The position numbers and the translations under genes were made by a program. A stretch of DNA of 10,432 bases from Thermoprotei archaeon. Its GTDB lineage: Archaea; Thermoproteota; Thermoprotei_A; Sulfolobales; Ignisphaeraceae. The notes below the pieces were generated by a model. The model made no database searches and had not been told where the DNA came from. It was given only the letters and a program-made list of their open reading frames with translations. The DNA lies in assembly GCA_003661865.1 (NCBI GenBank), contig QMWY01000025.1, positions 1-10,432 of the forward strand, given 5' to 3'. This document shows positions 1 to 6,057 of this stretch, piece after piece. Position 1 is the first letter of the stretch, and each line of letters begins with the position of its first letter.

Positions 1-1
1 G

Positions 2-754
2 ACGAAGCTGATAGGGCTTGTTATGCATTCGAGGAAGGAGTACGTAGCCTTGATGGAGCTTCACCGTGAGGTCGACCCAGATAGGGTCGACGAGGTATTG
101 AAGCAGTTCGTGGGGAAGATCTACCAGAGGCCTCCGCTCCGCTCATCTGTTAAGAGGGTGCTTAGGATCCGCGAGATCTACTACATAGAGCCAATAGAGT
201 TCAGGGGGCGCTATGTCCTCTTTCGGGTGGGGTGCCAGTCGGGGACCTATATAAGGAAGCTCTGTCACGATGTAGGCCTCGTCCTAGGGGTTGAGGCGCA
301 TATGAGGGAGCTTCGGAGGACTGCTACGGGCCACTTCAGGGAGGAGAACGGGATCTACACTCTTCACGAGGTCTCCGAGGCCCTTTACCTGTGGCGTAGG
401 TACGGCTACGAGGATCTTCTGAGAAGGGTTGTCCAGCCTGCGGAGCTCATAGTGGCCAACCTGCCCAAGATCGTTATAAGGGATAGCGCTGTTGATGCTA
501 TTGCCCATGGGGCCCAGCTGGCGGTTCCAGGGATCCTGAAGCTCCACCAGGGTATCAAGAAGGGTGAGAGGGTAGCTGTGTTTACCCTTAAGGGGGAGCT
601 CGTGGCTATCGGCAGGGCCGAGATGAGCAGCGATGAGATCGTGGGAGGCGAGCGTGGGATAGCTGTGAGGATCGAGAGGGTGTTTATGGAGCCGGGCGTG
701 TACCCGGCTATGTGGAAGAGGAGGCGTGGTGAGAAAAGTGAGCAGCGGGGGTGA
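2..754 (+). CDS. cbf5: Cbf5 tRNA/rRNA pseudouridine synthase, 3' part
   Basis: C-terminal 250 residues of archaeal Cbf5 (dyskerin/TruB family), the catalytic subunit of H/ACA guide ribonucleoproteins, which converts uridine to pseudouridine in rRNA and can make tRNA U55 without a guide. The reading frame is open to the left edge, so the gene starts outside the window. The ATG at 23 is internal, because the residues before it (TKLIGLV) fit the family. The catalytic Asp motif should lie upstream and is not visible. Seen here are the TruB-domain motifs YQRPPLRSSVKR and GTYIRKLCHD followed by HMRELRRT. A C-terminal PUA domain runs from about LPKI (near 465) to the usual VYPAMW ending, with IRDSAVDAIAHGAQLAVPG and the IKKGERVAV/TLKGELVAIG strands. 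Its 3' end overlaps the methyltransferase gene by 29 bases, implying co-transcription. Identification is very secure. Confidence 0.96.
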   Translation, partial: TKLIGLVMHSRKEYVALMELHREVDPDRVDEVLKQFVGKIYQRPPLRSSVKRVLRIREIYYIEPIEFRGRYVLFRVGCQSGTYIRKLCHDVGLVLGVEAHMRELRRTATGHFREENGIYTLHEVSEALYLWRRYGYEDLLRRVVQPAELIVANLPKIVIRDSAVDAIAHGAQLAVPGILKLHQGIKKGERVAVFTLKGELVAIGRAEMSSDEIVGGERGIAVRIERVFMEPGVYPAMWKRRRGEKSEQRG

Positions 755-1343
755 GCACTACTATACGAGCTCCAAGCGTAGAGACCTATACATGCTCATA
801 TCGGACTTCATAAGAGGGGTTAGCCTAGAGTTCGAGACTGCTGGCGGGGTCTTCTCGTATAAGCGTATAGACCCTGGGACTAGGCTGCTGATAGAGCGCG
901 CCTTGATACCCAATGAGGGCACGGTTCTCGATATCGGCTGCGGGTACGGGGCTATAGGGATAGCGATAGCCAAGCTAAACCCGAGGCTAAGGGTCTACAT
1001 GGTAGATATAAACCGTGAGGCTGTGAAGCTCGCTAGGAGGAACGCTAAGAGGAATGGTGTTGAGGATAGGGTTGTTGTGCTCCATGGAGACCTTTATGAC
1101 CCCGTAAAAGGCATGAAGTTTGTAGCGATCTACAGCAACCCGCCCCTCGCAGCCGGAATGGAGGTTGTCAGGAGGATCATAACAGAGGCCTCTCAGCATC
1201 TAGAACTCGGAGGAACTCTACAGGTGGTCGTGAGGAAGGGCCATGAAACCGTTAAGAAGCTCATGGAGAACACCTTCGGAAACGTCAAGCAGCTAGCAGC
1301 GAAGAGGGGATACAGGGTTTACCTATCAAGACTCGAGCATTGA
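726..1343 (+). CDS. RsmC-like class I SAM-dependent methyltransferase
   Basis: A 205-residue Rossmann-fold methyltransferase of the MTS ('small') type, as in RsmC/RsmD and archaeal MJ0882-like proteins. The SAM-binding motif I VLDIGCGYGAIGI lies at about 68-80, and the acidic end of strand 2 (MVDINREAV) follows. The NPP motif (SNPPLAAG, near 138) is typical of enzymes acting on exocyclic amines of purines, such as rRNA guanine N2. The exact target is unknown; rRNA or tRNA is inferred from family and from the neighbouring cbf5. Three in-frame GTG codons could start it (726, 729, 738). A GAGGAGG at 718-724 is nearly adjacent to 726, 4 bases from 729 and 13 from 738, so the true start may be 729 or 738, shortening the protein by one to four residues. 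All choices overlap cbf5, so it probably has no promoter of its own. Confidence 0.88.
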   Translation: MVRKVSSGGEHYYTSSKRRDLYMLISDFIRGVSLEFETAGGVFSYKRIDPGTRLLIERALIPNEGTVLDIGCGYGAIGIAIAKLNPRLRVYMVDINREAVKLARRNAKRNGVEDRVVVLHGDLYDPVKGMKFVAIYSNPPLAAGMEVVRRIITEASQHLELGGTLQVVVRKGHETVKKLMENTFGNVKQLAAKRGYRVYLSRLEH

Positions 1344-1400
1344 TACACCCTAAAGAGAGGTAACGCTAAAGACCCTCCACACAGCTAAACCTAGACGAGC

Positions 1401-1489
1401 GCCGGGGTGCCCGAGCGGACTAAGGGGCCGGCCTTGAGAGCCGGTGGGGCTCGTGCCCCGCGCGGGTTCAAATCCCGCCCCCGGCGCCA
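1401..1489 (+). tRNA. tRNA-Ser (anticodon UGA) with encoded CCA
   Basis: A complete class II tRNA can be folded by eye. The acceptor stem pairs GCCGGGG (1401-1407) with CCCCGGC (1479-1485), with discriminator G at 1486 and genomic CCA at 1487-1489. The anticodon arm is CCGGC-CTTGAGA-GCCGG (1428-1444), giving anticodon TGA, which reads UCA serine codons. The long variable arm GGGGC-TCGT-GCCCC (1446-1459) is expected for serine. The T arm is GCGGG-TTCAAAT-CCCGC (1462-1478). No intron is visible. No clear TATA box was found upstream; CTAAAG near 1366 is a weak candidate. Confidence 0.97.
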
Positions 1490-1498
1490 CTTATATAC
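1490..1498 (+). promoter_or_regulatory. Orphan TATA-like box just after tRNA-Ser
   Basis: CTTATATAC begins one base after the tRNA CCA and matches the archaeal box A pattern well. On the plus strand it would start a transcript near 1520. No gene of convincing length follows before 1984, although an inverted-repeat element lies at 1572-1626. The purine-rich BRE expected just upstream is absent, because the tRNA acceptor end occupies that place. It could also be chance. Confidence 0.3.
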
Positions 1499-1571
1499 CC
1501 GCTTCTAGAGACCCGATGTACCCGTCATGAGGCTGAGGCTATACCCAACACATGTTTAGCCTACATTTAAG

Positions 1572-1626
1572 AGCTAGGCGCTGCCCGAATGGGTTTGAAG
1601 GAGAGTTCGATACCGAACACCTAGCT
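1572..1626 (+). other. Nested inverted repeat, possible structured RNA
   Basis: AGCTAGG (1572-1578) pairs with CCTAGCT (1620-1626), a 7-bp outer stem extendable by a G-U pair (1571/1627). Inside it lie a hairpin GTTCG-ATAC-CGAAC (1605-1618) and a small hairpin CCC-GAAT-GGG (1584-1593), giving a three-way-junction fold. The orphan TATA-like box at 1490 would place a transcript start about 50 bases upstream. It is not a tRNA: it is too short and has no T arm. A 7-bp stem alone is expected by chance in a region of this size; only the nesting makes it notable. Confidence 0.25.
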
Positions 1627-1940
1627 TGAGTACGGTATAGCCTTTCTGATTCATTGTTCGAGATTAGCTTTCATACTCTATAACTCCTTACACCTCTAGC
1701 CCCACGCTTTTCTGAGCAGAGCATTTACATCAACATCGTGACTAAGGTTCGAGATTCTTACCTCACCATGCCCAATCTATGAAGATTTCTAGCTAAGCCT
1801 GGATATCGCTATAAGGGCTATGCAGTGATTAGCTCGCATCACCGCGTCTGTGCTGATGGACTTGCCTAGTCTAGAGGTTAGATATGCTAACCAGATCACT
1901 ATGACACTTTCTATGAAATAGCTGCGAATTTTTTAAAATG

Positions 1941-1958
1941 AAAATACTTAAATATTAA
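1941..1958 (+). promoter_or_regulatory. Peroxiredoxin promoter (BRE/TATA)
   Basis: An A-rich stretch AAAATA (1941-1946) followed by CTTAAATA (1947-1954) looks like an archaeal BRE plus TATA box. Transcription would start near 1976-1980. That gives a leader of about 22-26 bases to the GTG at 2002, or only 4-8 bases to the ATG at 1984. Confidence 0.6.
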
Positions 1959-2001
1959 CTAGCTCTAGGATTATAACGAACAGATGCGTTGGGTGGTTTG
2001 C

Positions 2002-2688
2002 GTGCCGGGTGAGATACCTCTAATAGGTGAGAAGTTTCCGCATATGAAAGTGCAGACCACTATAGGTGTTATAGAGCTGCCTGAGTACTTCAAGGGTAAG
2101 TGGTTTGTCCTGTTTAGTCACCCTGCGGACTTCACACCCGTATGTACTACGGAGTTCGTAGCGTTTGCTAAGAGGTATGAGGAGTTCAAGAGGTTGAATA
2201 CCGAGCTCATAGGGCTTAGTGTTGACAGCACCTTCAGCCACATAAAGTGGATCGAGTGGATCGAGGAGAAGCTGGGGGTTAAGATACCGTTCCCCGTAAT
2301 TGCCGATCCCCGCGGCTTCGTGGCTAGTAAGCTGGGGCTTCTCCATGCCCAGTCTGCAACGCATACTGTTAGGGCTGTGTTCATAGTTGACCCCAATGGC
2401 GTTATCAGAGCGATACTCTACTACCCACAGGAGCTTGGGAGGAACATGGACGAGATCCTTAGGATGGTTAAGGCGCTGCAGGTATCTGACAAGTACGGCG
2501 TTGCCATCCCGGCTAACTGGCCTAACAATGAGCTTATCAGGGATGAGGTGATAGTGCCCCCGGCGTCGACTATAGAGGAGGCTCAGGAGAGGCTGAAGAA
2601 GTACAAGTGCTACGACTGGTGGTTCTGCCACCGCGAGGTGCCTAAGGAGGAGGTTGAGGAGGCGCGTAGATACCTTAAGAGCAGCTAG
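2002..2688 (+). CDS. Archaeal peroxiredoxin (AhpC/TSA, 1-Cys Prx6-like)
   Basis: Thiol peroxidase that reduces H2O2 and organic peroxides in the cytoplasm. It is close to the decameric Aeropyrum pernix enzyme (ApTPx) as I recall that sequence. Starting at GTG 2002 gives MPGEIPLIGEKFP, the usual family N terminus, and 228 residues; GGTGG at 1991-1995 can serve as ribosome site. An in-frame ATG at 1984 would add six residues (MRWVVC) and is the less likely start. The peroxidatic cysteine is C48 in HPADFTPVCTTEF. Two further cysteines, C203 and C209 (KCYDWWFC), match the CX5C pair near the C terminus of ApTPx. Other family segments seen are GLSVDSTFSHIKWIEW, IPFPVIADP, SATHTVRAVFIVDP and PANWPNNE. 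It has its own promoter and lies just ahead of the flavodiiron and VIT genes, which fits a shared role in oxidant defence. Confidence 0.95.
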   Translation: MPGEIPLIGEKFPHMKVQTTIGVIELPEYFKGKWFVLFSHPADFTPVCTTEFVAFAKRYEEFKRLNTELIGLSVDSTFSHIKWIEWIEEKLGVKIPFPVIADPRGFVASKLGLLHAQSATHTVRAVFIVDPNGVIRAILYYPQELGRNMDEILRMVKALQVSDKYGVAIPANWPNNELIRDEVIVPPASTIEEAQERLKKYKCYDWWFCHREVPKEEVEEARRYLKSS

Positions 2689-2724
2689 GTGTATTACACA
2701 TGTGCGAGTAGGGAGCTTGTCAAA

Positions 2725-2734
2725 TAGGTTTTTC
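2725..2734 (+). terminator. T-rich terminator after peroxiredoxin
   Basis: TAGGTTTTTC, 37 bases after the peroxiredoxin stop, has a run of five T. Archaeal RNA polymerase often ends at such T tracts without a hairpin. The call rests on position and the T run only. Confidence 0.4.
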
Positions 2735-2738
2735 AACA

Positions 2739-2758
2739 CTGGTTAATACCAGGTAACC
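2739..2758 (+). promoter_or_regulatory. Candidate fprA promoter with overlapping inverted repeats
   Basis: TTAATA (2743-2748) lies about 37 bases before the TTG start of fprA, the right distance for a TATA box with a short leader. It sits in overlapping dyads: CTGGT-TAAT-ACCAG (2739-2752) and GGTTA/TAACC (2741-2745, 2754-2758). A dyad over the TATA box would suit a repressor site, perhaps for a redox or Lrp-type regulator. This is inference. Confidence 0.4.
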
Positions 2759-2783
2759 TATCCCATTTGGCGGTGCTTAGGAA

Positions 2784-3983
2784 TTGGTACGGGTTCGTAT
2801 CGAGAGGGTTTCTAAGCATGTCTACCTTCTAAGGCTTGATGATGATAGGACTAGGTACTTCGAGGCGCTGTGGGAGATACCTGAGGGCGTAACGTACAAT
2901 TCGTACGTGGTTGTAGGTGATGAGGGCGCGGCTGTTCTCGATATGTGGAAGGGCGAGTTCCCTGACATGTACGTAAAGGCGCTTAACAGGGTCGTTGACC
3001 TAAGGGATGTGTCTCAGGTGGTTGTGCATCATATGGAGCCCGACCACAGCGGTGCGCTGCCACGGCTGCTGAAAGAGCTGGGTGGTAGGGCTGTGGTACG
3101 CGGTCACCTAATGGTTAGAGATATGATTAGAGAGTTCTACGGGATCGAGGTGCGCTTCAAGCCCCTTAGGGATGGTGAGCGGTATAGGGTAGCGGGACTC
3201 GAAGCGCTATTCATCTACACACCATGACATCACTGGCCTGAGACCTCGATGAGCTACCTATTCGAGGATCGAGTGCTATTCTCCGGAGACGCATTCGGCA
3301 TGTTCTCAATACCCCGGGCCGTGTTTGATGAGGAGGGTTTCGAGGTTTATGAGGCGCATGCCAGGAAGTACTTTGCCGATGTTGTGGGGTACTACCGGAG
3401 CTTCGTATCCAGGAACCTGGATAAGCTCGATAAGCAGGGGTTGAAGGTAGACATCATAGCACCGCCCCACGGGGTTCTATGGCGTAGACACGTAGGTAGG
3501 GTCCTCAGGCTCTACCGCGAGCTCTCGAGCGGTAGCACTAAGAGGAAGGCGCTGGTGCTGTACGCATCTATGTATGGCGATGTTGAGAAGGGGGTAAGGG
3601 TAGCCGTAGAGGTGCTGAGGAGGGAGGGCTTCGAGGTTGCCGTACATGGCTTTACAGATAGGTCCTGGCCCCGCATAGGCGATGTGATCGGCGATGCGGC
3701 GGACTCGAGCATCATTATCATAGGTGCCCCGGTCTATGAGAACAAGGTGTTTCCGCTGATCACCTGGCTGCTGGAGCTGATCATGCATAAGGCCGATGCT
3801 AAGCAGAGAGCCCTGCTCATATCATCCTACGGATGGGGTGGTGTAGCATGCAGGGTGATCTCAGAGCTGCTAAAGAGGGGTAAGATAGAGCTTGTAGAGG
3901 CTGTTGAGTACAGGGGGTCCCCATCGCCAAGTGATGAGGAGAGGATAAGGCTAGCTGTTAAGAAGGTTATCGGTGCTGGGTAG
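2784..3983 (+). pseudogene. fprA: Flavodiiron protein gene with in-frame TGA
   Basis: Encodes an A-type flavoprotein (flavodiiron protein), which reduces O2 to water and/or NO to N2O with a diiron centre and FMN. Read through one TGA (3225-3227), it is one frame of 399 codons, the normal family length. It starts at TTG 2784, with GGTG 8 bases upstream. All diiron ligands are present: H83, E85, D87 and H88 in HHMEPDHSG, H150 in HHWPET, D169 in SGDAFG, H229 in APPHG. The C-terminal flavodoxin domain has the FMN loop YASMYGDVEKG and the GAPVYENKVFP segment. The TGA is codon 148 in TP*HHWPET, where related proteins often have Trp or another hydrophobic residue, so a single TGG to TGA change would explain it. 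Either fragment alone (147 codons, or 244 from ATG 3249) would lack a complete iron site. It could be a recent nonsense mutation, a sequence error, or a read-through codon; the sequence cannot decide. The stop overlaps the next gene by 11 bases. Confidence 0.9.
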
Positions 3984-5100
3984 GGTGCGCCGTTCACTAA
4001 CAGAGTTCGCGAAGGAGATGCTACTAGACGAGCTGGTAGCATCGGCTGTCTACCGCGGGTTGGCGAAGCTCTATAGGAGAAGTGCAAGGGTTTCGAAAAC
4101 CCTAAAGAAGATAGCTGAGATGGAGGAGCGCCACGTAGAGTTCTGGCGTAGATTCCTAGAGAAGCGTGGGGTCCTCTACGCGCCCCGCCTGCCGAGGCTA
4201 AGGATAGCGCTGTACACAGCGATCTTCAGGGTCCTAGGCCTAGGACTCGCGCTGAGGATACTTGAGCAGGATGAGCGTAGCGCTGTAGAGATGTACAGCA
4301 CGCTCCTCGAGAGCGGTGAGCTGGACGATGACGAGAGACGCGAGCTGGTATCGATCCTCGAGGATGAACTCGTGCACGAAGACGAGCTTGAGGAGCTTAG
4401 CACAGGGTTCCGCGAGTTCATGGAGCATGTAAGGGACGCTGTCCTAGGGATGAGTGACGGTATCGTAGAGGTGCTCTCCGTAGCTGCAGGGCTCGTGGGG
4501 GCCTACGGCGACCCTCTCCACGTAGCTGTGGGAGGCGCAATAGTAGGTGTTGCTGGCGCCCTCTCCATGGGTATAGGCGCGTTCAGCAGCGTAAGGGCTC
4601 AGAAGCAGGTTAGGCAGGGGCTCCTCACGCGTATAAGGCTCGCATCGCGATACGCAGCAAGACTCCTTGTAGAAAGGGTGCTAAAGTACCTGGAGAGGAG
4701 GGGGTTTAGCCGCGAGGCTGTTAAGTGCATAGAGAAGGACCTCCGGTCGAGAAGTGACCTGCTGAGGATGGTTATAGCCGAGGAGGAGTACGGGGTAAGG
4801 GAGGAGAGGCTCGAGGAACCCAAGAAGGCCGGGCTATATACGGGGCTCTTCTATATAGTCGGAGCCATGATACCCTTGACACCATACTTCATCCTCTTGC
4901 CGATAGGGCTTGCACTCCCGCTATCGTTCGCACTCGCAGTAGTGCTACTCGGCGCAACGGGCTTCGTTATAGCGGTGTCGGCAGGGCTAAGCATAGGTAG
5001 GAAAGCTGTAGAGATGATCCTGGCGGGCCTAGGCTCAGCGCTGCTCACACTAGCGTTAGGTAGGGCGGCTTCGTTGATATTGGGCATAGAGCTTAGCTGA
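3973..5100 (+). CDS. Ferritin-like/VIT1 fusion membrane iron protein
   Basis: A 375-residue fusion of an erythrin (rubrerythrin-like) diiron domain and a VIT1/CCC1 iron-transporter domain, like bacterial MbfA. The N-terminal four-helix part (about 1-150) has candidate iron ligands E20, E51xxH54, E98/E101 and E132xxH135. The VIT part starts near 152 with VRDAVLGMSDGIVEVLSVAAG and GGAIVGVAGALSMGIGAFSS. A charged cytoplasmic stretch (about 208-285) and three C-terminal membrane helices follow. Such proteins are thought to sense or oxidise Fe(II) and move it out of the cytoplasm, limiting Fenton damage. The start is GTG 3973, overlapping fprA by 11 bases, or GTG 3985 just after the fprA stop with GGTG 9 bases upstream; the second would shorten it by four residues. 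Translational coupling to the interrupted fprA is likely. It has no close promoter of its own. Domain assignment is secure; direction of transport is inferred from family. Confidence 0.92.
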   Translation: MLGRVRRSLTEFAKEMLLDELVASAVYRGLAKLYRRSARVSKTLKKIAEMEERHVEFWRRFLEKRGVLYAPRLPRLRIALYTAIFRVLGLGLALRILEQDERSAVEMYSTLLESGELDDDERRELVSILEDELVHEDELEELSTGFREFMEHVRDAVLGMSDGIVEVLSVAAGLVGAYGDPLHVAVGGAIVGVAGALSMGIGAFSSVRAQKQVRQGLLTRIRLASRYAARLLVERVLKYLERRGFSREAVKCIEKDLRSRSDLLRMVIAEEEYGVREERLEEPKKAGLYTGLFYIVGAMIPLTPYFILLPIGLALPLSFALAVVLLGATGFVIAVSAGLSIGRKAVEMILAGLGSALLTLALGRAASLILGIELS

Positions 5101-5109
5101 CGCTCGGTA

Positions 5110-5577
5110 CTACAGAAAGTTGTTGCACCCCTCCTTAACCACCTCAAGCAGGAGCGCAGGATACACTTTTTCAATGCCCGGTAAGCGCGAGATCTCATCG
5201 TGTATACGTGCAAGCTCCTCATTGTCCCTAGCTATTATAACGGCCATTATTGGATGATCACCCGAGGTCAGTGCAAGGAATCTTATGTATGGTTTCTGCT
5301 TAAGGATGGAAAGTACATGGAATAGGCGTTCGGGCCTCACGTTTATACCCGTTATCGAGATCGCATTGAACCCTAGTTTCGCTAGGTCTATAGCAATAGT
5401 GTACCTTTTTATGACGCCTATTTGTTCAAGCCTTCTGATCCTCTTCATCACAGCAACATCGCTCATGTTAAGCGCTCGTGCTATCTCATTATAGCTCATG
5501 CGGGCATTCATGCTTAGCAGCTTAATTATCTCAACATCCTTTTTATCCAACTCATCTTTCTCTTTTTTGAGAGCCAC
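5110..5577 (-). CDS. Lrp/AsnC family transcriptional regulator
   Basis: A 155-residue Lrp-type DNA-binding protein. The N-terminal winged helix-turn-helix (about 11-60) reads LDKKDVEIIKLLSMNARMSY, then NEIARALNMSDVAVMKRIRRLEQIGVIKRYT, the classic pattern. A C-terminal RAM (ligand-sensing, dimerising) domain covers about 68-150. The start is GTG at 5577-5575, with a strong Shine-Dalgarno site GGGGTGAT (complement of 5586-5593) 8 bases upstream. It converges on the VIT gene with only 9 bases between stops, so the two transcripts should interfere or share termination. The protein ends KEGCNNFL, past the usual RAM boundary. Family members respond to amino acids or to other small molecules; the targets here are unknown. 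The neighbouring redox genes and the motifs upstream of its own promoter are candidates. Confidence 0.93.
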   Translation of the reverse strand: MALKKEKDELDKKDVEIIKLLSMNARMSYNEIARALNMSDVAVMKRIRRLEQIGVIKRYTIAIDLAKLGFNAISITGINVRPERLFHVLSILKQKPYIRFLALTSGDHPIMAVIIARDNEELARIHDEISRLPGIEKVYPALLLEVVKEGCNNFL

Positions 5578-5610
5578 TAAAGCACATCACCCCACTATCA
5601 ACTATATTAG

Positions 5611-5618
5611 TTAAATAA
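5611..5618 (-). promoter_or_regulatory. TATA box of the Lrp gene
   Basis: On the minus strand this reads TTATTTAA, about 37 bases upstream of the GTG start, so transcription would begin near 5588-5592, close to the Shine-Dalgarno site. Spacing and composition fit an archaeal promoter. Confidence 0.5.
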
Positions 5619-5644
5619 TGAGGTATCGCTTACCGATAGTGTCT

Positions 5645-5686
5645 ATGCGTACCTTCATATGCATCACTGTACGCATGTATACGCAT
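5645..5686. promoter_or_regulatory. Cluster of three TACGCAT motifs, possible operator
   Basis: ATGCGTAC (5645-5652) and GTACGCAT (5669-5676) form a perfect 8-bp inverted repeat with a 16-base spacer. A third copy, ATACGCAT (5679-5686), follows exactly one helical turn (10 bases) after the second. A palindromic ATGCAT (5659-5664) lies in the spacer. The cluster is 27-75 bases upstream of the Lrp TATA box, a place where Lrp proteins often bind their own promoters. Binding is inferred. Confidence 0.35.
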
Positions 5687-6005
5687 CCATTGATTCTTCC
5701 ACTCAGCATCAATCCACACACCCTGGATCCGCCGACGTTACTAGGTTACGTCCACCAAACTTGTTAGTTTCGTTAATACTAGCTCAGGTAATATGCTATC
5801 TTGACTTATTATACAACTAGTCAAACCTGTTATTTAGGAAGGTAACTAGGCTTATTTTCATATAGCAAGTAGAAGAGCTTAGAGATCTTACGAAGCAGTA
5901 TGAAGTTATACTCGGTTCATGGTATCCCTAACTCCGTATTCGGGAGTGAGCGAATTTGGGTACTAACGGTGTTTTGAGCTTCATGTCTGCTGTGAGTCGC
6001 CGGGC

Positions 6006-6023
6006 TACATATAGACTATATGA
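6006..6023 (+). promoter_or_regulatory. Candidate promoter of the MCP pseudogene
   Basis: Two adjacent TATA-like stretches, TACATATAG (6006-6014) and ACTATATGA (6015-6023), lie 35-52 bases before the ATG at 6058. The second would give a start near 6045 and a short leader. Confidence 0.3.
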
Positions 6024-6057
6024 AGTGTGCCATGCTACTTCGTTAGGGGATTAGGGT

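Larger units (their letters stand above)
1490..2001. other. Intergenic region, no convincing gene
   Basis: About 500 bases between the tRNA and the peroxiredoxin start, more AT-rich than the flanking genes. All six frames are broken by frequent stops, and no stretch resembles a known protein. It holds a TATA-like box (1490-1498), a nested inverted repeat (1572-1626), a 10-base direct repeat GTTCGAGATT (1656-1665 and 1747-1756) that could be chance, and the peroxiredoxin promoter near 1947. It could be the decayed remains of an old gene or insertion beside the tRNA, but there is no direct evidence. Confidence 0.6.
5578..6057. other. Intergenic region between Lrp gene and MCP pseudogene
   Basis: About 480 AT-richer bases with no supported gene. 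It contains the Lrp promoter and TACGCAT cluster (5611-5686), a hairpin ACTCC-GTATTCG-GGAGT (5931-5947), and TATA-like boxes ahead of the chemotaxis pseudogene. A 21-codon open stretch at 5866-5931 is too short and unlike known proteins to call. Confidence 0.6.

Noticed and set aside
1572..1626. A second, degenerate tRNA
   Set aside because: The outer stem has 7 pairs like an acceptor, but the element is only 55 bases, no 5+7+5 T arm forms around the TTCG, and no anticodon arm is found.
1656..1756. Direct repeat GTTCGAGATT (two copies 91 bases apart)
   Set aside because: A 10-base match within a 500-base AT-rich stretch is not very rare by chance, and nothing around the copies is shared.
1490..1983. 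C/D box guide RNA in the spacer
   Set aside because: Several CTGA words occur, but no RTGATGA box at suitable spacing was found.
2020..2739. Long antisense reading frame opposite the peroxiredoxin gene
   Set aside because: It mirrors the codon structure of a certain gene and has no recognisable domain and no promoter of its own. Similar antisense frames opposite the other genes were rejected for the same reason.
3225..3227. Selenocysteine at the fprA TGA
   Set aside because: Selenocysteine insertion is known in some methanogens but not, as far as I know, in this type of crenarchaeon. The position is not a catalytic cysteine in the family, and no SECIS-like element was recognised. Nonsense mutation, error or read-through as Trp are simpler.
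5866..5931. Short open stretch QVEELRDLTKQYEVILGSWYP as a gene
   Set aside because: It has only 21 codons after a stop, with no start codon or ribosome site, and no recognisable family. It could be a gene remnant but cannot be supported.
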